This document shows, piece after piece, positions 1 to 7,287 of a stretch of 19,287 nucleotides of DNA; positions within the stretch are counted from its first letter, which is position 1, and the number at the start of each line of letters is the position of its first letter. The DNA is from an uncultured Eggerthellaceae bacterium (GTDB lineage Bacteria; Actinomycetota; Coriobacteriia; Coriobacteriales; Eggerthellaceae). The notes under the pieces are model-generated. The model saw nothing but the letters and a program-made list of their open reading frames with translations. It searched no databases and was not told the origin of the DNA. The position numbers and the translations under genes were made by a program. The stretch is from the NCBI GenBank assembly GCA_910577495.1, contig CAJTML010000007.1:21767-41053 (forward strand). Direction: 5' to 3'.

Positions 1-2
1 AC

Positions 3-1091
3 CCCGAGTGGCACACCTGGATTTATCGCGCGCTCACGTTCCTGGTTATCAGCTGCCCGTGTGCGCTGGTTATCAGCATTCCGCTGAGCTTCTTCGCTGG
101 CATTGGCGGGGCAAGCCAGGAAGGCATCCTGGTGAAGGGTTCGAACTACCTTGAGGCGTTGTCGAAAACCAAGGAGGTCGTCTTCGACAAAACGGGTACG
201 CTGACCCAGGGCGTCTTTGAGGTCAACGGCGTCCATCACAACCACCTGTCCGAGGACAAGATTATTGAGCTGGCCGCGCTGGCAGAGATTGCGTCGTCCC
301 ATCCGATTGGCAAGAGCCTGCAGCGCGCCTACGGCAAAGAGCTTGATCGCAACCGCGTGACGGACATTCGCGAGATCAGCGGCAACGGCGTTATTGCGGT
401 TGTTGACGGCATTGAGGTGCATGCTGGAAATGCCAAGCTGATGCGCCAGTTTGACATTGACTTTATTGAGTGCCATCAAACCGGCACCATCATCCACGTG
501 GCACTTGATGGCGAATACGCTGGTCACATTGTGATTTCCGACGTCTTGAAGCCCACCTCAAAAGCAGCCATTGCTAACCTGAAAAAAGCAGGTGTCGAAA
601 AGACGGTCATGCTCACCGGAGACGCCTCGCGCGTTGCGGATCAGGTGGCAGCTGAGCTGGGGATTGATCAGGTGTACAGCGAGCTTTTGCCGGGAGACAA
701 GGTTGCGAAAGTTGAGCAACTGATTGGCGAAAAGCCGGCAAAAGACAAGCTTGCTTTTGTGGGCGACGGCATCAACGACGCACCCGTGCTTTCGCGCGCT
801 GATATTGGCATTGCTATGGGCGCTATGGGATCGGATGCGGCTATTGAGGCGGCTGACATCGTGCTTATGGACGACGACCCGCTCAAGATTGCGAAAGCCA
901 TCAGGATTTCGAAGAAGTGTCTGCGCATTGTGTACCAAAACATCGTGCTGGCTCTCGGTGTGAAATTCGCCTGCTTGCTGTTGGGTGCTATTGGCCTTGC
1001 GAACATGTACGTGGCAATTTTCGCTGACGTAGGCGTCATGATTATTGCGGTACTCAACGCCATTCGCTGCCTCATGGTAAAACGGCTCTAA
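3..1091 (+). CDS. Heavy-metal-exporting P1B-type ATPase (Zn/Cd/Pb type), C-terminal part
   Basis: This frame is open from the window edge, so the N-terminus lies outside. The visible 362 residues hold the catalytic half of a P-type ATPase. In order they show the membrane metal-binding motif CPC (visible residues 18-20), the phosphorylation motif DKTGTLT (Asp near residue 62), the nucleotide-binding SHP motif (near 100), TGD, and the hinge motif GDGINDAP. The last membrane helix carries an Asp (ADVGVMIIAVLNAIR). CPC together with that Asp is typical of the ZntA/CadA branch, which pumps Zn2+, Cd2+ or Pb2+ out of the cytoplasm. The family is known; the exact metal is inferred. A start at 132 is not credible because CPC lies upstream of it in the same frame. 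A strong terminator follows. Confidence 0.95.
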   Translation, partial: PEWHTWIYRALTFLVISCPCALVISIPLSFFAGIGGASQEGILVKGSNYLEALSKTKEVVFDKTGTLTQGVFEVNGVHHNHLSEDKIIELAALAEIASSHPIGKSLQRAYGKELDRNRVTDIREISGNGVIAVVDGIEVHAGNAKLMRQFDIDFIECHQTGTIIHVALDGEYAGHIVISDVLKPTSKAAIANLKKAGVEKTVMLTGDASRVADQVAAELGIDQVYSELLPGDKVAKVEQLIGEKPAKDKLAFVGDGINDAPVLSRADIGIAMGAMGSDAAIEAADIVLMDDDPLKIAKAIRISKKCLRIVYQNIVLALGVKFACLLLGAIGLANMYVAIFADVGVMIIAVLNAIRCLMVKRL

Positions 1092-1196
1092 GTGCTTTCG
1101 CCGAGCTGGCACGCGTGTACTGACGCATGTGAGCCAACGCACGTGAGTTGGCGCGTAAGAGCTGGCGCGTAAGAACTGTGCTATTGGATTTGCTTG

Positions 1197-1232
1197 CCCC
1201 ATCAGGACGGTCGTCCTGGTGGGGTTTCTTTT
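1197..1232 (+). terminator. Rho-independent terminator of the metal ATPase gene
   Basis: A 12-bp stem (1197-1208 with 1213-1224, one G-U pair) encloses a 4-nt loop and is followed by TTTCTTTT. It lies about 105 bases after the ATPase stop codon. Confidence 0.88.
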
Positions 1233-1234
1233 GC

Positions 1235-1243
1235 GGGGGGGGG
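1235..1243 (+). repeat. G9 homopolymer run upstream of the secreted-protein gene
   Basis: Nine consecutive G bases lie between the terminator and the ribosome binding site of the next gene, about 70 bases before its start codon. Runs of this length can slip during replication. Whether it affects expression is unknown. Confidence 0.6.
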
Positions 1244-1311
1244 CGTGGTATGCTGTTGTCAGAGTTGTTAGCGCTTTATCTGTCGCGAACCTCACATAGG
1301 AGGTGTTCGGA

Positions 1312-2139
1312 ATGAAAGCTGCGTCATCTGTTTCTGTTCTTCGGAAGTCTCGTGTTGTCATCATCGGAGTTGTGCTGCTTGCACTTGTTGTTGCTGCAGT
1401 GTGGTTTGTTCCACTGAGCTTCGCAAACACGTTCCGCACCAATACGGCAACGACAATGGAAGCGGTGGATGTAGTGCGCGACCAGATCGTGCAGCAGCGC
1501 CAGGTGGCACGTGATGTGAGCGCTGGCGGAGCCGAAGCTGCAGCAGCCCCCGGCACCATGACTCCCGGCACCACGCCTTATGCCGTCTATGATTCAGCGG
1601 GTGATCAGCTTGCTGACGACTTCGCGCTTGGGTTCGCCATTCCGCTATATGTTTATGAAAACGACGCGCTGTGGCAAAGCGATCTGTCGCTCTATCCGCT
1701 GTACAATCATGGCGAAGTTGTTGGGCTGTTTGCCTTCGCCCCTGGTCAAAGCTTCCAATACAATTTCACGACCGACATCAATGAGGGCACGACGGGTGCT
1801 TTGCATCTGGATCCGCCGCCTGCACTCATGCCGGTGACTGACGACGTCATGCTTGAGCTCCTGCAGCAACACGGCGGATGCGCCTTTGTGGCTGTGTCGG
1901 GTAGGGAAGTGAATAGCCAGGATGAGAGCTGTCCCACGCAAAAAGCGCCGGTGTATGGGGACGGCTGGATGGTAAGCGCAGATGGCGCAGCTCACTTTGG
2001 CGAAGTCTTGCTGGCGTATGGCTTTGGCGGTCTGCCAACCGAGGGAGACACATCGTCTGATCTGGGCGAGAAGCTGGTTGGCATGGTCGATGAGCTGCAG
2101 TTCTCAGACGATGTCTCGCGCATTCCATTTGCGGTTTAA
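1312..2139 (+). CDS. Membrane-anchored extracytoplasmic protein, function unknown
   Basis: The 275-residue product has a basic N-terminus (RKSR near 11-14) and one hydrophobic helix at about 15-33, so it is probably anchored in the membrane with the rest outside. A linker rich in Ala, Gly, Pro and Thr follows, then a globular region with two cysteines about 18 residues apart (GGCAF... and ESCP) that could form a disulfide. I do not recognise the family. The ATG at 1312 is preferred because taggaggt at 1296-1303 is placed correctly for it, whereas a GTG at 1303 would overlap that ribosome binding site. It is a single gene, downstream of a terminator and ending just before the antitoxin fragment. 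Confidence 0.8.
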   Translation: MKAASSVSVLRKSRVVIIGVVLLALVVAAVWFVPLSFANTFRTNTATTMEAVDVVRDQIVQQRQVARDVSAGGAEAAAAPGTMTPGTTPYAVYDSAGDQLADDFALGFAIPLYVYENDALWQSDLSLYPLYNHGEVVGLFAFAPGQSFQYNFTTDINEGTTGALHLDPPPALMPVTDDVMLELLQQHGGCAFVAVSGREVNSQDESCPTQKAPVYGDGWMVSADGAAHFGEVLLAYGFGGLPTEGDTSSDLGEKLVGMVDELQFSDDVSRIPFAV

Positions 2140-2140
2140 G

Positions 2141-2287
2141 GGTGTGGGATTCTATTATTTCTTTGGGCTTTCAGATGGATACTGGCTTCGCGCGCAAGCG
2201 GCTTATGACACAGAGCTGGAGAAGGAAAAACTTAAAGACGAGCTGAAGTCTATGCGGACGTGGCAGCAAGTGGCAGCTTGCGTGTAG
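2141..2287 (+). pseudogene. C-terminal fragment of a HigA-type antitoxin
   Basis: The frame starting at 2141 reads FFGLSDGYWLRAQAAYDTEL followed by a charged helix and a stop at 2285-2287. The 'FFG.S.GYWL..QA.YD' pattern is typical of the C-terminal part of HigA/VapI XRE-family antitoxins (recognised from memory of the family). The N-terminal helix-turn-helix and any HigB toxin are missing, and the preceding sequence belongs to another gene, so this is a remnant. It lies immediately beyond the original 3' end of the tRNA-fMet gene, a common graveyard of earlier insertions. Confidence 0.6.
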
Positions 2288-2299
2288 TCGTTATTTGGG

Positions 2300-2344
2300 T
2301 GGTTGCGGGGGCAGGATTTGAACCTACGGCCTCCGGGTTATGAG
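2300..2344 (-). repeat. Left attachment site: displaced original 3' half of tRNA-fMet
   Basis: This segment matches the tRNA-fMet 3' half at 13833-13877 at 41 of 45 positions, including the encoded CCA end and the anticodon. The last 15 bases (2330-2344) are identical to 13863-13877, which limits the crossover to the anticodon arm. Homology stops at 2344. Because the tRNA is on the minus strand and the element lies on its 3' side, this copy should be the original chromosomal 3' end. Confidence 0.88.
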
Positions 2345-2544
2345 AAGAAATAAGGTCGTATTATCGTAGTCGTATGCTCTATTATAATGACTATAATGTA
2401 TTGTATGACCTTGTGTTTGTCAAAGCACTCAACTGGGACACTACATTATATTATTCGCCCCATTTTCGCCCCAATATCTATTCTGTTCGCCCCATTACTG
2501 ATAAAATAAGGTCGTTGACCAATCATGACCTATGGAGCGTCAAA
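2345..2544. promoter_or_regulatory. Integrase upstream region with repeats and candidate promoters
   Basis: This 200-bp AT-rich stretch between the att site and the integrase start holds a 12-bp direct repeat aaataaggtcgt (2348-2359 and 2504-2515), two TATAAT hexamers (2383-2388 and 2392-2397), and the ttcgcccca cluster listed separately. It probably combines the integrase promoter with binding sites for integrase or an excisionase. No gene is visible in it. Confidence 0.5.
2454..2494 (+). repeat. Left arm-type repeats, three copies of ttcgcccca
   Basis: Exact copies lie at 2454-2462, 2465-2473 and 2486-2494, spaced 11 and 21 bp apart, so on nearly the same helix face. The same repeat pair with the same 11-bp spacing occurs near the other end of the element (13735-13754). 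This is the expected pattern for arm-type sites of a tyrosine integrase. Confidence 0.65.
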
Positions 2545-4032
2545 ATGAGTAGACGGATAGAGATACTTACCGACCCAGAAATAAGGAAACTCAAAAGAGG
2601 TGGTTACTCCGTTAGATTTCGCATTCCGCCACATCACGGATTGCCAGAGAGCAAAAGCCCCCGAAGAAAACTTCAAGTGAAGAGCATAGGTGCTGCTCGC
2701 AAAGAAGCAGAAGACTATCGCAGGGAACTTGAAGATGAGATAAACGATTACAGGAACATAACCAACATCACCTTCGGCGATTATGCGGAGCGATGGCATG
2801 AAGACAGGGTTGAGATGGGTGAACAGACTGTCGGAACGCTTGAAGTTGAAGAACTGTATATCCGACAGATAAAAGAGACAGTTCTCGCAAAGATTGAACT
2901 GAAAGAGATTGACGAAACCGACCTTGATAACTTCAAGAAAGAAAACAAACAGTTGGGTCGTTCAAATGACAGACAAGACAAACTGCTGAAACTGGTGAAG
3001 CAGATTTTGAAACACGCCGAGCAACGTAGGGAAATCAAACACAATCCAAGCGGTGCTGTTCAGAACATAAAGCGGGACATCAAGGACAAGCGAAAAGCCC
3101 TCACACGGGAAGACCAGCAGCGTTTGATAGAAGCGTTAGAAGGCGAAGACATAACTGGGAAAACGGTTGTTATTCGCGTTGCTTTCTCAACGGGGTTCAG
3201 ACGTGGAGAATGCCTGGGTCTTCAATGGGGAGACATTGACTTCAAGAAGAAGACGATAAGCCTTACCCGCCAACTGACCTCAAAAGGAGAATACGCACCC
3301 CCAAAGTTCGGTGGAAGTGGGGTCATACCCATTGGAGATGGACTTGTCCGCTATCTTCGCCGCTGGAAAGAGAAGACCTCAAAGCAGTTCTACAAGGGAG
3401 GTCGTGTTCCGAAGGAAAGTCCCGTATGTAGAAACGACAACGGCAAGCAACTACAAGCCGCAACCTTTGACAGATGGCGGCGTGATTGGTTCGTAAAGCA
3501 CGGGTTGGGAGAATACACCGAAGTAAGAGAGACTTGGGACAACAAGGGACGCAAGCGATACCACAAGACGGGCTACAAGGGATATCGCCTACACGAGTTG
3601 CGTCATACCATGGCTACCGAACTGGTAAGCAACGCAGACCTGAAAACGGCACAGGCGATAATGAGACATACCAACATCAACACGACGGCAGGATATGTCC
3701 ACGAGATTGACGAGAATGTTCGCAACGCCGCCAATCTACTTGACGACATGAGAGAAAGCGGTATTGAGACCAAGCCGATTGAAGAACAGTTGGAGAAAGA
3801 CGAAAAGTTATTCTGGGAGGACAGAAAAACCGATAAGGACAAAGCCTATATACGACAGCATGGCAAATGCGGTGAATGTGGAAAAGAGTTTGATATAGAA
3901 GATATGGTCGGAACGCTGATTACACCGATTTCCAAAGGCGGAACTTTCACCAAAGGAAACTATTATTTGGTTTGTAGGGAATGCGAAAAGAAGAAAACGA
4001 AAGCAAGCCCTAACCATCGGATAACTTGCTAA
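2545..4032 (+). CDS. int: Tyrosine recombinase (integrase) with C-terminal HNH-like zinc tail
   Basis: This 495-residue site-specific recombinase should integrate and excise the element at tRNA-fMet. Residues about 73-180 form the SAM-like core-binding domain and 185-400 the catalytic domain. Catalytic residues are visible: Arg219 in TGFRRGE, a Lys near 254, H350-x-x-R353 in LHELRH, His375 in RHTN and the nucleophile Tyr384 in AGYVH. A tail at about 435-485 resembles an HNH domain with two CxxC pairs (442/445, 477/480) and PISKGG, but the catalytic Asp-His is replaced by Thr-Leu. The tail is unusual for the family. ATG 2545 is chosen because ggag at 2534-2537 fits it; the longer frame from 2374 would translate across the arm sites. 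The gene is convergent with rep. Confidence 0.93.
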   Translation: MSRRIEILTDPEIRKLKRGGYSVRFRIPPHHGLPESKSPRRKLQVKSIGAARKEAEDYRRELEDEINDYRNITNITFGDYAERWHEDRVEMGEQTVGTLEVEELYIRQIKETVLAKIELKEIDETDLDNFKKENKQLGRSNDRQDKLLKLVKQILKHAEQRREIKHNPSGAVQNIKRDIKDKRKALTREDQQRLIEALEGEDITGKTVVIRVAFSTGFRRGECLGLQWGDIDFKKKTISLTRQLTSKGEYAPPKFGGSGVIPIGDGLVRYLRRWKEKTSKQFYKGGRVPKESPVCRNDNGKQLQAATFDRWRRDWFVKHGLGEYTEVRETWDNKGRKRYHKTGYKGYRLHELRHTMATELVSNADLKTAQAIMRHTNINTTAGYVHEIDENVRNAANLLDDMRESGIETKPIEEQLEKDEKLFWEDRKTDKDKAYIRQHGKCGECGKEFDIEDMVGTLITPISKGGTFTKGNYYLVCRECEKKKTKASPNHRITC

Positions 4033-4095
4033 AACATTCCTTGGAACATACGAGCAGCCAAAACGCTCTGACCCCGTTATTGAAAGCGAGTAGCC

Positions 4096-5019
4096 TTATT
4101 CTGCTGCTTGATAGAAGTGCTGAACCCACTCGTTGAAGTTGAAGTTCTCGTCCTCAAACCACTCTTTCCTAATGGTCGTCTTGAAACCAGTTGAGGGGTT
4201 TTCAATCTCGTCTTCAAGCCAATAGATAGGGTCGTTCTCAAAACGATAGTTGTCAGCCATATCCTCCGACACGAAGTATTTCTCTGGCTTCTTCAATCCT
4301 CGGGAACAACGGTAGATGTTCATTCCAGTGGGATAGAGATGAACCCTGCCTCCTTTGAGAACCTTCTTCGGAACTCCCTTTTCGTCAATGAAGTCAGGCT
4401 CTTCGCCATCTTGGATATCAACGGGAATGTCGGTTAGATAGGCGGAGAGATACGCCGAAATGCTCCGCATGTTGTCCGTATCAGTAATGAAGGTGAAACC
4501 ATTTCCCCAAAGGTTTGTCAGGTCTTTTATCGGAATGAAAGGTGCTTTCTTTGGGTAGAAGAGAAGCAGGTGTCCGTGCCACGCTCCACGCTCCTGTGGC
4601 TCTATGACAAGAAGGTATTCAGGACGGTCGTTGCCTTGCTTTTCGTTCCAATAGAGAAACCTCTTCCAAAACGCCTTGAAGTCCCGATACAACTGCTTCG
4701 TGTCGGTCATGTTCTCCGCATAGGTGAGAGTAATGAACTTCACCTTGTGGGCGTCCTTACGGGGTGCGTTTGCGTTTATCAAGCCCCTTATGGTCTGAAA
4801 GGTGCGTTGTAGGCTCTTCTGGTTCTGGGAGCGATTGACGCTCCTGTTCTGGTATTCATGTATCTCACCAGTCTCATTGTCTCGGTATGCGTTCTTTGAG
4901 ACCTTCACCGTCCTACATCGCCTATTCACATTTGTCATCTGCGTAATAACCACAATGTCGCCCTGTTTCTCAACCTTGTTGTATTGGAAGGTCTCCTTTC
5001 GCTTTTCGTTCTCTTCCAT
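4096..5019 (-). CDS. rep: Rolling-circle replication initiator (HUH endonuclease Rep)
   Basis: The 307-residue protein has the three motifs of rolling-circle Rep proteins: motif I FITLTY (95-100), the metal-binding HUH motif WHGH (147-150), and a tyrosine motif SAYLSAYLTD in which Tyr190 or Tyr194 would be the nicking nucleophile. The Lys often found beside the tyrosine is absent. Such proteins nick the double-strand origin of plasmids, filamentous phages and AICEs so that the excised circle can replicate. The overall arrangement recalls the phage G2P/ORF2-type Rep group (family assignment from memory). It lies downstream of a hairpin at 5057-5101 and is convergent with int. The ribosome binding site is weak (aggcgga before ATG 5019). 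Confidence 0.85.
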   Translation of the reverse strand: MEENEKRKETFQYNKVEKQGDIVVITQMTNVNRRCRTVKVSKNAYRDNETGEIHEYQNRSVNRSQNQKSLQRTFQTIRGLINANAPRKDAHKVKFITLTYAENMTDTKQLYRDFKAFWKRFLYWNEKQGNDRPEYLLVIEPQERGAWHGHLLLFYPKKAPFIPIKDLTNLWGNGFTFITDTDNMRSISAYLSAYLTDIPVDIQDGEEPDFIDEKGVPKKVLKGGRVHLYPTGMNIYRCSRGLKKPEKYFVSEDMADNYRFENDPIYWLEDEIENPSTGFKTTIRKEWFEDENFNFNEWVQHFYQAAE

Positions 5020-5056
5020 TGGTTTCCGCCTAATGTAAGGGATATGTCAAGTAAAA

Positions 5057-5101
5057 GAGCGTAGGTTTAGGGCTTGGCTTCGCCGCCCTTCACCTACGCT
5101 C
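5057..5101 (-). terminator. Long hairpin upstream of rep: terminator and/or replication origin
   Basis: A 10-bp perfect stem (5057-5066 with 5092-5101) continues into an inner 5-bp stem (5069-5073 with 5085-5089). Read on the minus strand it is followed by TTTT, so it could terminate the operon that ends at 5110. Its place just upstream of rep also makes it a candidate double- or single-strand origin. Confidence 0.6.
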
Positions 5102-5109
5102 CAACCGAC

Positions 5110-5307
5110 TTACCTATGATTTTCAATCCAGTCTTCGCACTGGTTTCTTTCTCCAACGAACACAACCTTCCCCGTGGCGTTTTGAACAACCTCGCAATAT
5201 CTTTCGTCTGCGGTCTCCTCAATGCTGTATTCGGAGGTGTTCTTCTTGCTCCCAGAGCAAGCCCAAAGCAGGAGTATCAGGGCTAACCCACCTATCAGGT
5301 ATTCCAT
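5110..5307 (-). CDS. Small membrane protein or lipoprotein
   Basis: The 65-residue product starts with a hydrophobic segment (about residues 3-17) ending in LLWACSGS. Cys17 could be a lipobox cysteine, though Trp at -2 is unusual, so a simple membrane anchor is an alternative. The rest is short, charged and contains two further cysteines. The ribosome binding site aaggag precedes ATG 5307. It follows the HTH gene by 4 bases and is the last gene of the ftsK operon. Small membrane proteins next to the transfer gene are common in AICEs (Spd proteins), but I see no specific homology. Confidence 0.65.
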   Translation of the reverse strand: MEYLIGGLALILLLWACSGSKKNTSEYSIEETADERYCEVVQNATGKVVFVGERNQCEDWIENHR

Positions 5308-5311
5308 GTCC

Positions 5312-5482
5312 CTACTCTCCTTCCATAAGCCTTTTCACAGCGGAGATGGTGGCACTGCTCGTGTTCAGCCCTTCCTCTATCTCCCTGTATGTCTTTCCTT
5401 CGCTGATTGCCTTGGCAATCGCTTTCCTTTTATCTCGTTTATCTACCTCATGCTTGTAGAGGTAGTCCTTCTTCTCTTTCAT
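5312..5482 (-). CDS. 56-residue helix-turn-helix protein
   Basis: This short gene starts at ATG 5482, inside the 3' end of ftsK (35-base overlap in another frame), and ends 4 bases before the next gene. The product is strongly charged at its N-terminus. Residues about 20-52 form a helix-turn-helix: AIAKAISEGKTYREIEEGLN, then TSSATISAVKRL. The 'EGK.YREI...L..S.ATIS.V.R' pattern resembles the TrpR/YerC and sigma-region-4 type HTH. It is probably a small DNA-binding regulator of transfer, or an excisionase-like factor. The overlap with ftsK implies translational coupling. Role is inferred only. Confidence 0.72.
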   Translation of the reverse strand: MKEKKDYLYKHEVDKRDKRKAIAKAISEGKTYREIEEGLNTSSATISAVKRLMEGE

Positions 5483-6788
5483 AAGTGGTGTCCTTTGGTC
5501 TCAAATGCTTTGTCTCTTCAACAATGCGTTTCTCTGTCTTCTCGTCTATATAGGCAGCCTTGAACAAGCGGGGCTTGTTCATGTAGCCCTCGCAGAAGAT
5601 GTATCCAACGCCTTTGGAGGAAATGGGTATCTCGCAGGAGGGGGCTTCGTCTGCCCTCGTGTCAAAAAGCATTTCGTCGCTTCGTGCGTCGCCGCTGCTG
5701 AACCCAAGGAGGTTGGAGGTCAGAAGGCTCCTGGTCGTGGTGTCAACGAGACCCGACATGAAACGCTGGGTAACCAAGAAGATTGACATTCCGTAAGCAG
5801 CGTTACGACTTGCCGCAACGAAGACAGCCCTATCAACCTCGTCGCCCACTTTGCGGGGTTTCTTGCTGTCAGGTGTCTCAACGACGGTAGTCCGCAGAAT
5901 GGCGTATTCGTCAATAATCAGAGTTACATGGGGGAGTTCATCGGAGAACTCCTCAATCTTCTTCAAGTCGTGAAGCAGGCAGTAGTATTTCCGTCGTTCC
6001 GCTTCCTTGTTCAGGGCGTTTAGCACATTGAGAATGTCAATCGGGTCGTCATGGAGTTCAACCCTGTCCCCATACGCCTTGAAGTCCATAATCTTGTTTG
6101 AGCAAACTATTAGACGCTCGTTTTCCAACTGGGACAGCATTGCTATAAAAGACGAGGTGGCAGCAGATTTTCCACTACGGGACTGCCCAGCAATCATGCC
6201 CCCAACAACGCCGTCAAGTGACATATAGGCGGTCTCGCCAGTGGCGTATTTCCCTATCGGTATTCTCTTCCGTGACGGCTTTTCTTCCATGTCCTCAAAG
6301 CGAACTTCCATAGCCGTCAGGGTTGCTATCTCGGTCTCGGTGTAATAGATGACCTTGTATCCGAAATAGCCGTCCTCGTTCGGCGGAAGTTGCTCACCAT
6401 CAACCCTGATAGCCCTGAAAACAGGCATGCTCTCTTCGGCAATCCTCTTCAACTTCTTCTCCGTTGAGCCATATAACATCGGGTAGTAAACGAAGTGAAT
6501 GGGGTTGTCGTTCAGGCATTCAAAATGCTCTTCGTCCTGCGGGTCTATTCCACCATCACGCAAGCAGCCCAAGAACTGCTCTTTCAGGCGTTTCTTTCGC
6601 CTGTCCCGCCTGTCCTGTTGTAAGGAGACCTCACTTTCGGGGTGTCTGATTGAGAAATAGACAATGCCGAGAGATATCCATAATGGAAAGATGGCTGCGG
6701 CGTATAGACCGAACACAGCCAACACGCCGCAGAAGATGAAACCGAACAGGAGGATTGACAGCCGCAAATGGTCTTCAACCCAATCCAT
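5448..6788 (-). CDS. FtsK/SpoIIIE-type DNA translocase (AICE transfer protein)
   Basis: The 446-residue protein has two membrane helices at about 9-29 and 31-47, a charged linker, and a P-loop ATPase domain with Walker A GQSRSGKS (201-208), Walker B TLIIDE (289-294) and a downstream FLVTQRF (337-343). This is the layout of AICE main transfer proteins (TraB/TraSA type), which form a membrane hexamer that pumps double-stranded DNA into a recipient cell without a relaxase. It is shorter than most TraB proteins and lacks an obvious C-terminal winged-helix domain. ATG 6788 is chosen because aagga lies 8 bases upstream and it begins 4 bases after the preceding stop; a GTG at 6842 lies inside the upstream gene. 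Confidence 0.88.
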   Translation of the reverse strand: MDWVEDHLRLSILLFGFIFCGVLAVFGLYAAAIFPLWISLGIVYFSIRHPESEVSLQQDRRDRRKKRLKEQFLGCLRDGGIDPQDEEHFECLNDNPIHFVYYPMLYGSTEKKLKRIAEESMPVFRAIRVDGEQLPPNEDGYFGYKVIYYTETEIATLTAMEVRFEDMEEKPSRKRIPIGKYATGETAYMSLDGVVGGMIAGQSRSGKSAATSSFIAMLSQLENERLIVCSNKIMDFKAYGDRVELHDDPIDILNVLNALNKEAERRKYYCLLHDLKKIEEFSDELPHVTLIIDEYAILRTTVVETPDSKKPRKVGDEVDRAVFVAASRNAAYGMSIFLVTQRFMSGLVDTTTRSLLTSNLLGFSSGDARSDEMLFDTRADEAPSCEIPISSKGVGYIFCEGYMNKPRLFKAAYIDEKTEKRIVEETKHLRPKDTTYEREEGLPLQA

Positions 6789-6792
6789 GCTG

Positions 6793-7122
6793 CTATTCCT
6801 TCGTTTTTCCCATCTTCTCTGCCGAGAAAGCAAGTTGGGCACGGTTGCCGCTGTTGTAGGCGAGTGCCGTCAAGCCGACGAAGCCGATAGGAGAGAACTC
6901 CGCAATCTGCGGCTCTTGGGGAAGAGCGACCTTGACCGTGATGGTTTCGGGCTTCGTCGCACCCTTTTGCTTTGCGAGACAGACAATGCCGAAGAGAGGA
7001 GTTCCGTTATCGTCCCTGTCCTGCTCGTTGGTCGCTTCGCCGTCAACATACTTCATGCGTGGCTCGGCTGATAGGTAGCGGATATACTCAAATCCGCTCT
7101 GGTCAATGAATACCCTGTTCAT
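6793..7122 (-). CDS. AICE-type small regulatory protein, SCO3933-like
   Basis: The 109-residue soluble protein shows the pattern ...EPRMKYVDGEAT...D..GTPLFGIVCL...ITVKVALP...PIGFVGLTALAY...AFSAEKM. This resembles the small proteins annotated in Streptomyces as SCO3933-family regulators or 'plasmid replication, integration and excision activator'. They commonly sit directly upstream of the FtsK-type transfer gene, as here (4-base gap). The fold looks like an all-beta OB-like barrel, so a nucleic-acid-binding role is possible. The similarity is from memory and not verified. The ribosome binding site aagga precedes ATG 7122. Confidence 0.55.
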   Translation of the reverse strand: MNRVFIDQSGFEYIRYLSAEPRMKYVDGEATNEQDRDDNGTPLFGIVCLAKQKGATKPETITVKVALPQEPQIAEFSPIGFVGLTALAYNSGNRAQLAFSAEKMGKTKE

Positions 7123-7239
7123 GGCAGTATTCCTTCCGACAATGGCAAGGCTTATTCCCTGCTCACTTTCGGAGTTTATGGTTCAGAAGCATAAATACAC
7201 GAATGGTTGGATTTAGGGTTTTCAGGTTAGTTCAATAAC

Positions 7240-7275
7240 GATTATGGAAAACGCCTTTCAGGTTTTCCCACAATC
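7240..7275. repeat. Imperfect hairpin in the intergenic region upstream of the transfer operon
   Basis: A 7-bp perfect stem (7246-7252 with 7262-7268) is extended by gatt/aatc (7240-7243 with 7272-7275) across a small internal loop. It lies between the acidic-protein gene and the transfer operon. It could be a weak minus-strand terminator, an operator or an origin. No T-run follows. Confidence 0.4.
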
Positions 7276-7287
7276 GCAAGGAGCGGG

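Noticed and set aside
1110..1180. Short repeats (gagctggcgcgtaag) after the ATPase gene, as a CRISPR or regulatory array
   Set aside because: There are only two or three imperfect short copies without spacer structure; this is simple local duplication.
558..1574. 338-codon minus-strand frame across the ATPase and the next gene
   Set aside because: It runs antisense to two well-supported genes and a terminator, has no ribosome binding site, and its translation has no recognisable motifs.
1982..2287. 101-codon plus-strand frame as a complete gene
   Set aside because: Its first half overlaps the secreted-protein gene in another frame. Only the part after 2141 carries a recognisable HigA-like sequence.
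2374..2544. Extended integrase start at 2374
   Set aside because: The extra 57 codons cover the arm-type repeats and candidate promoter, lack integrase family sequence, and a good ribosome binding site points to 2545.
5035..5050. TTGACA on the minus strand upstream of rep as a promoter
   Set aside because: It lies only about 28 bases before the rep start codon, with no -10 box at a suitable distance.
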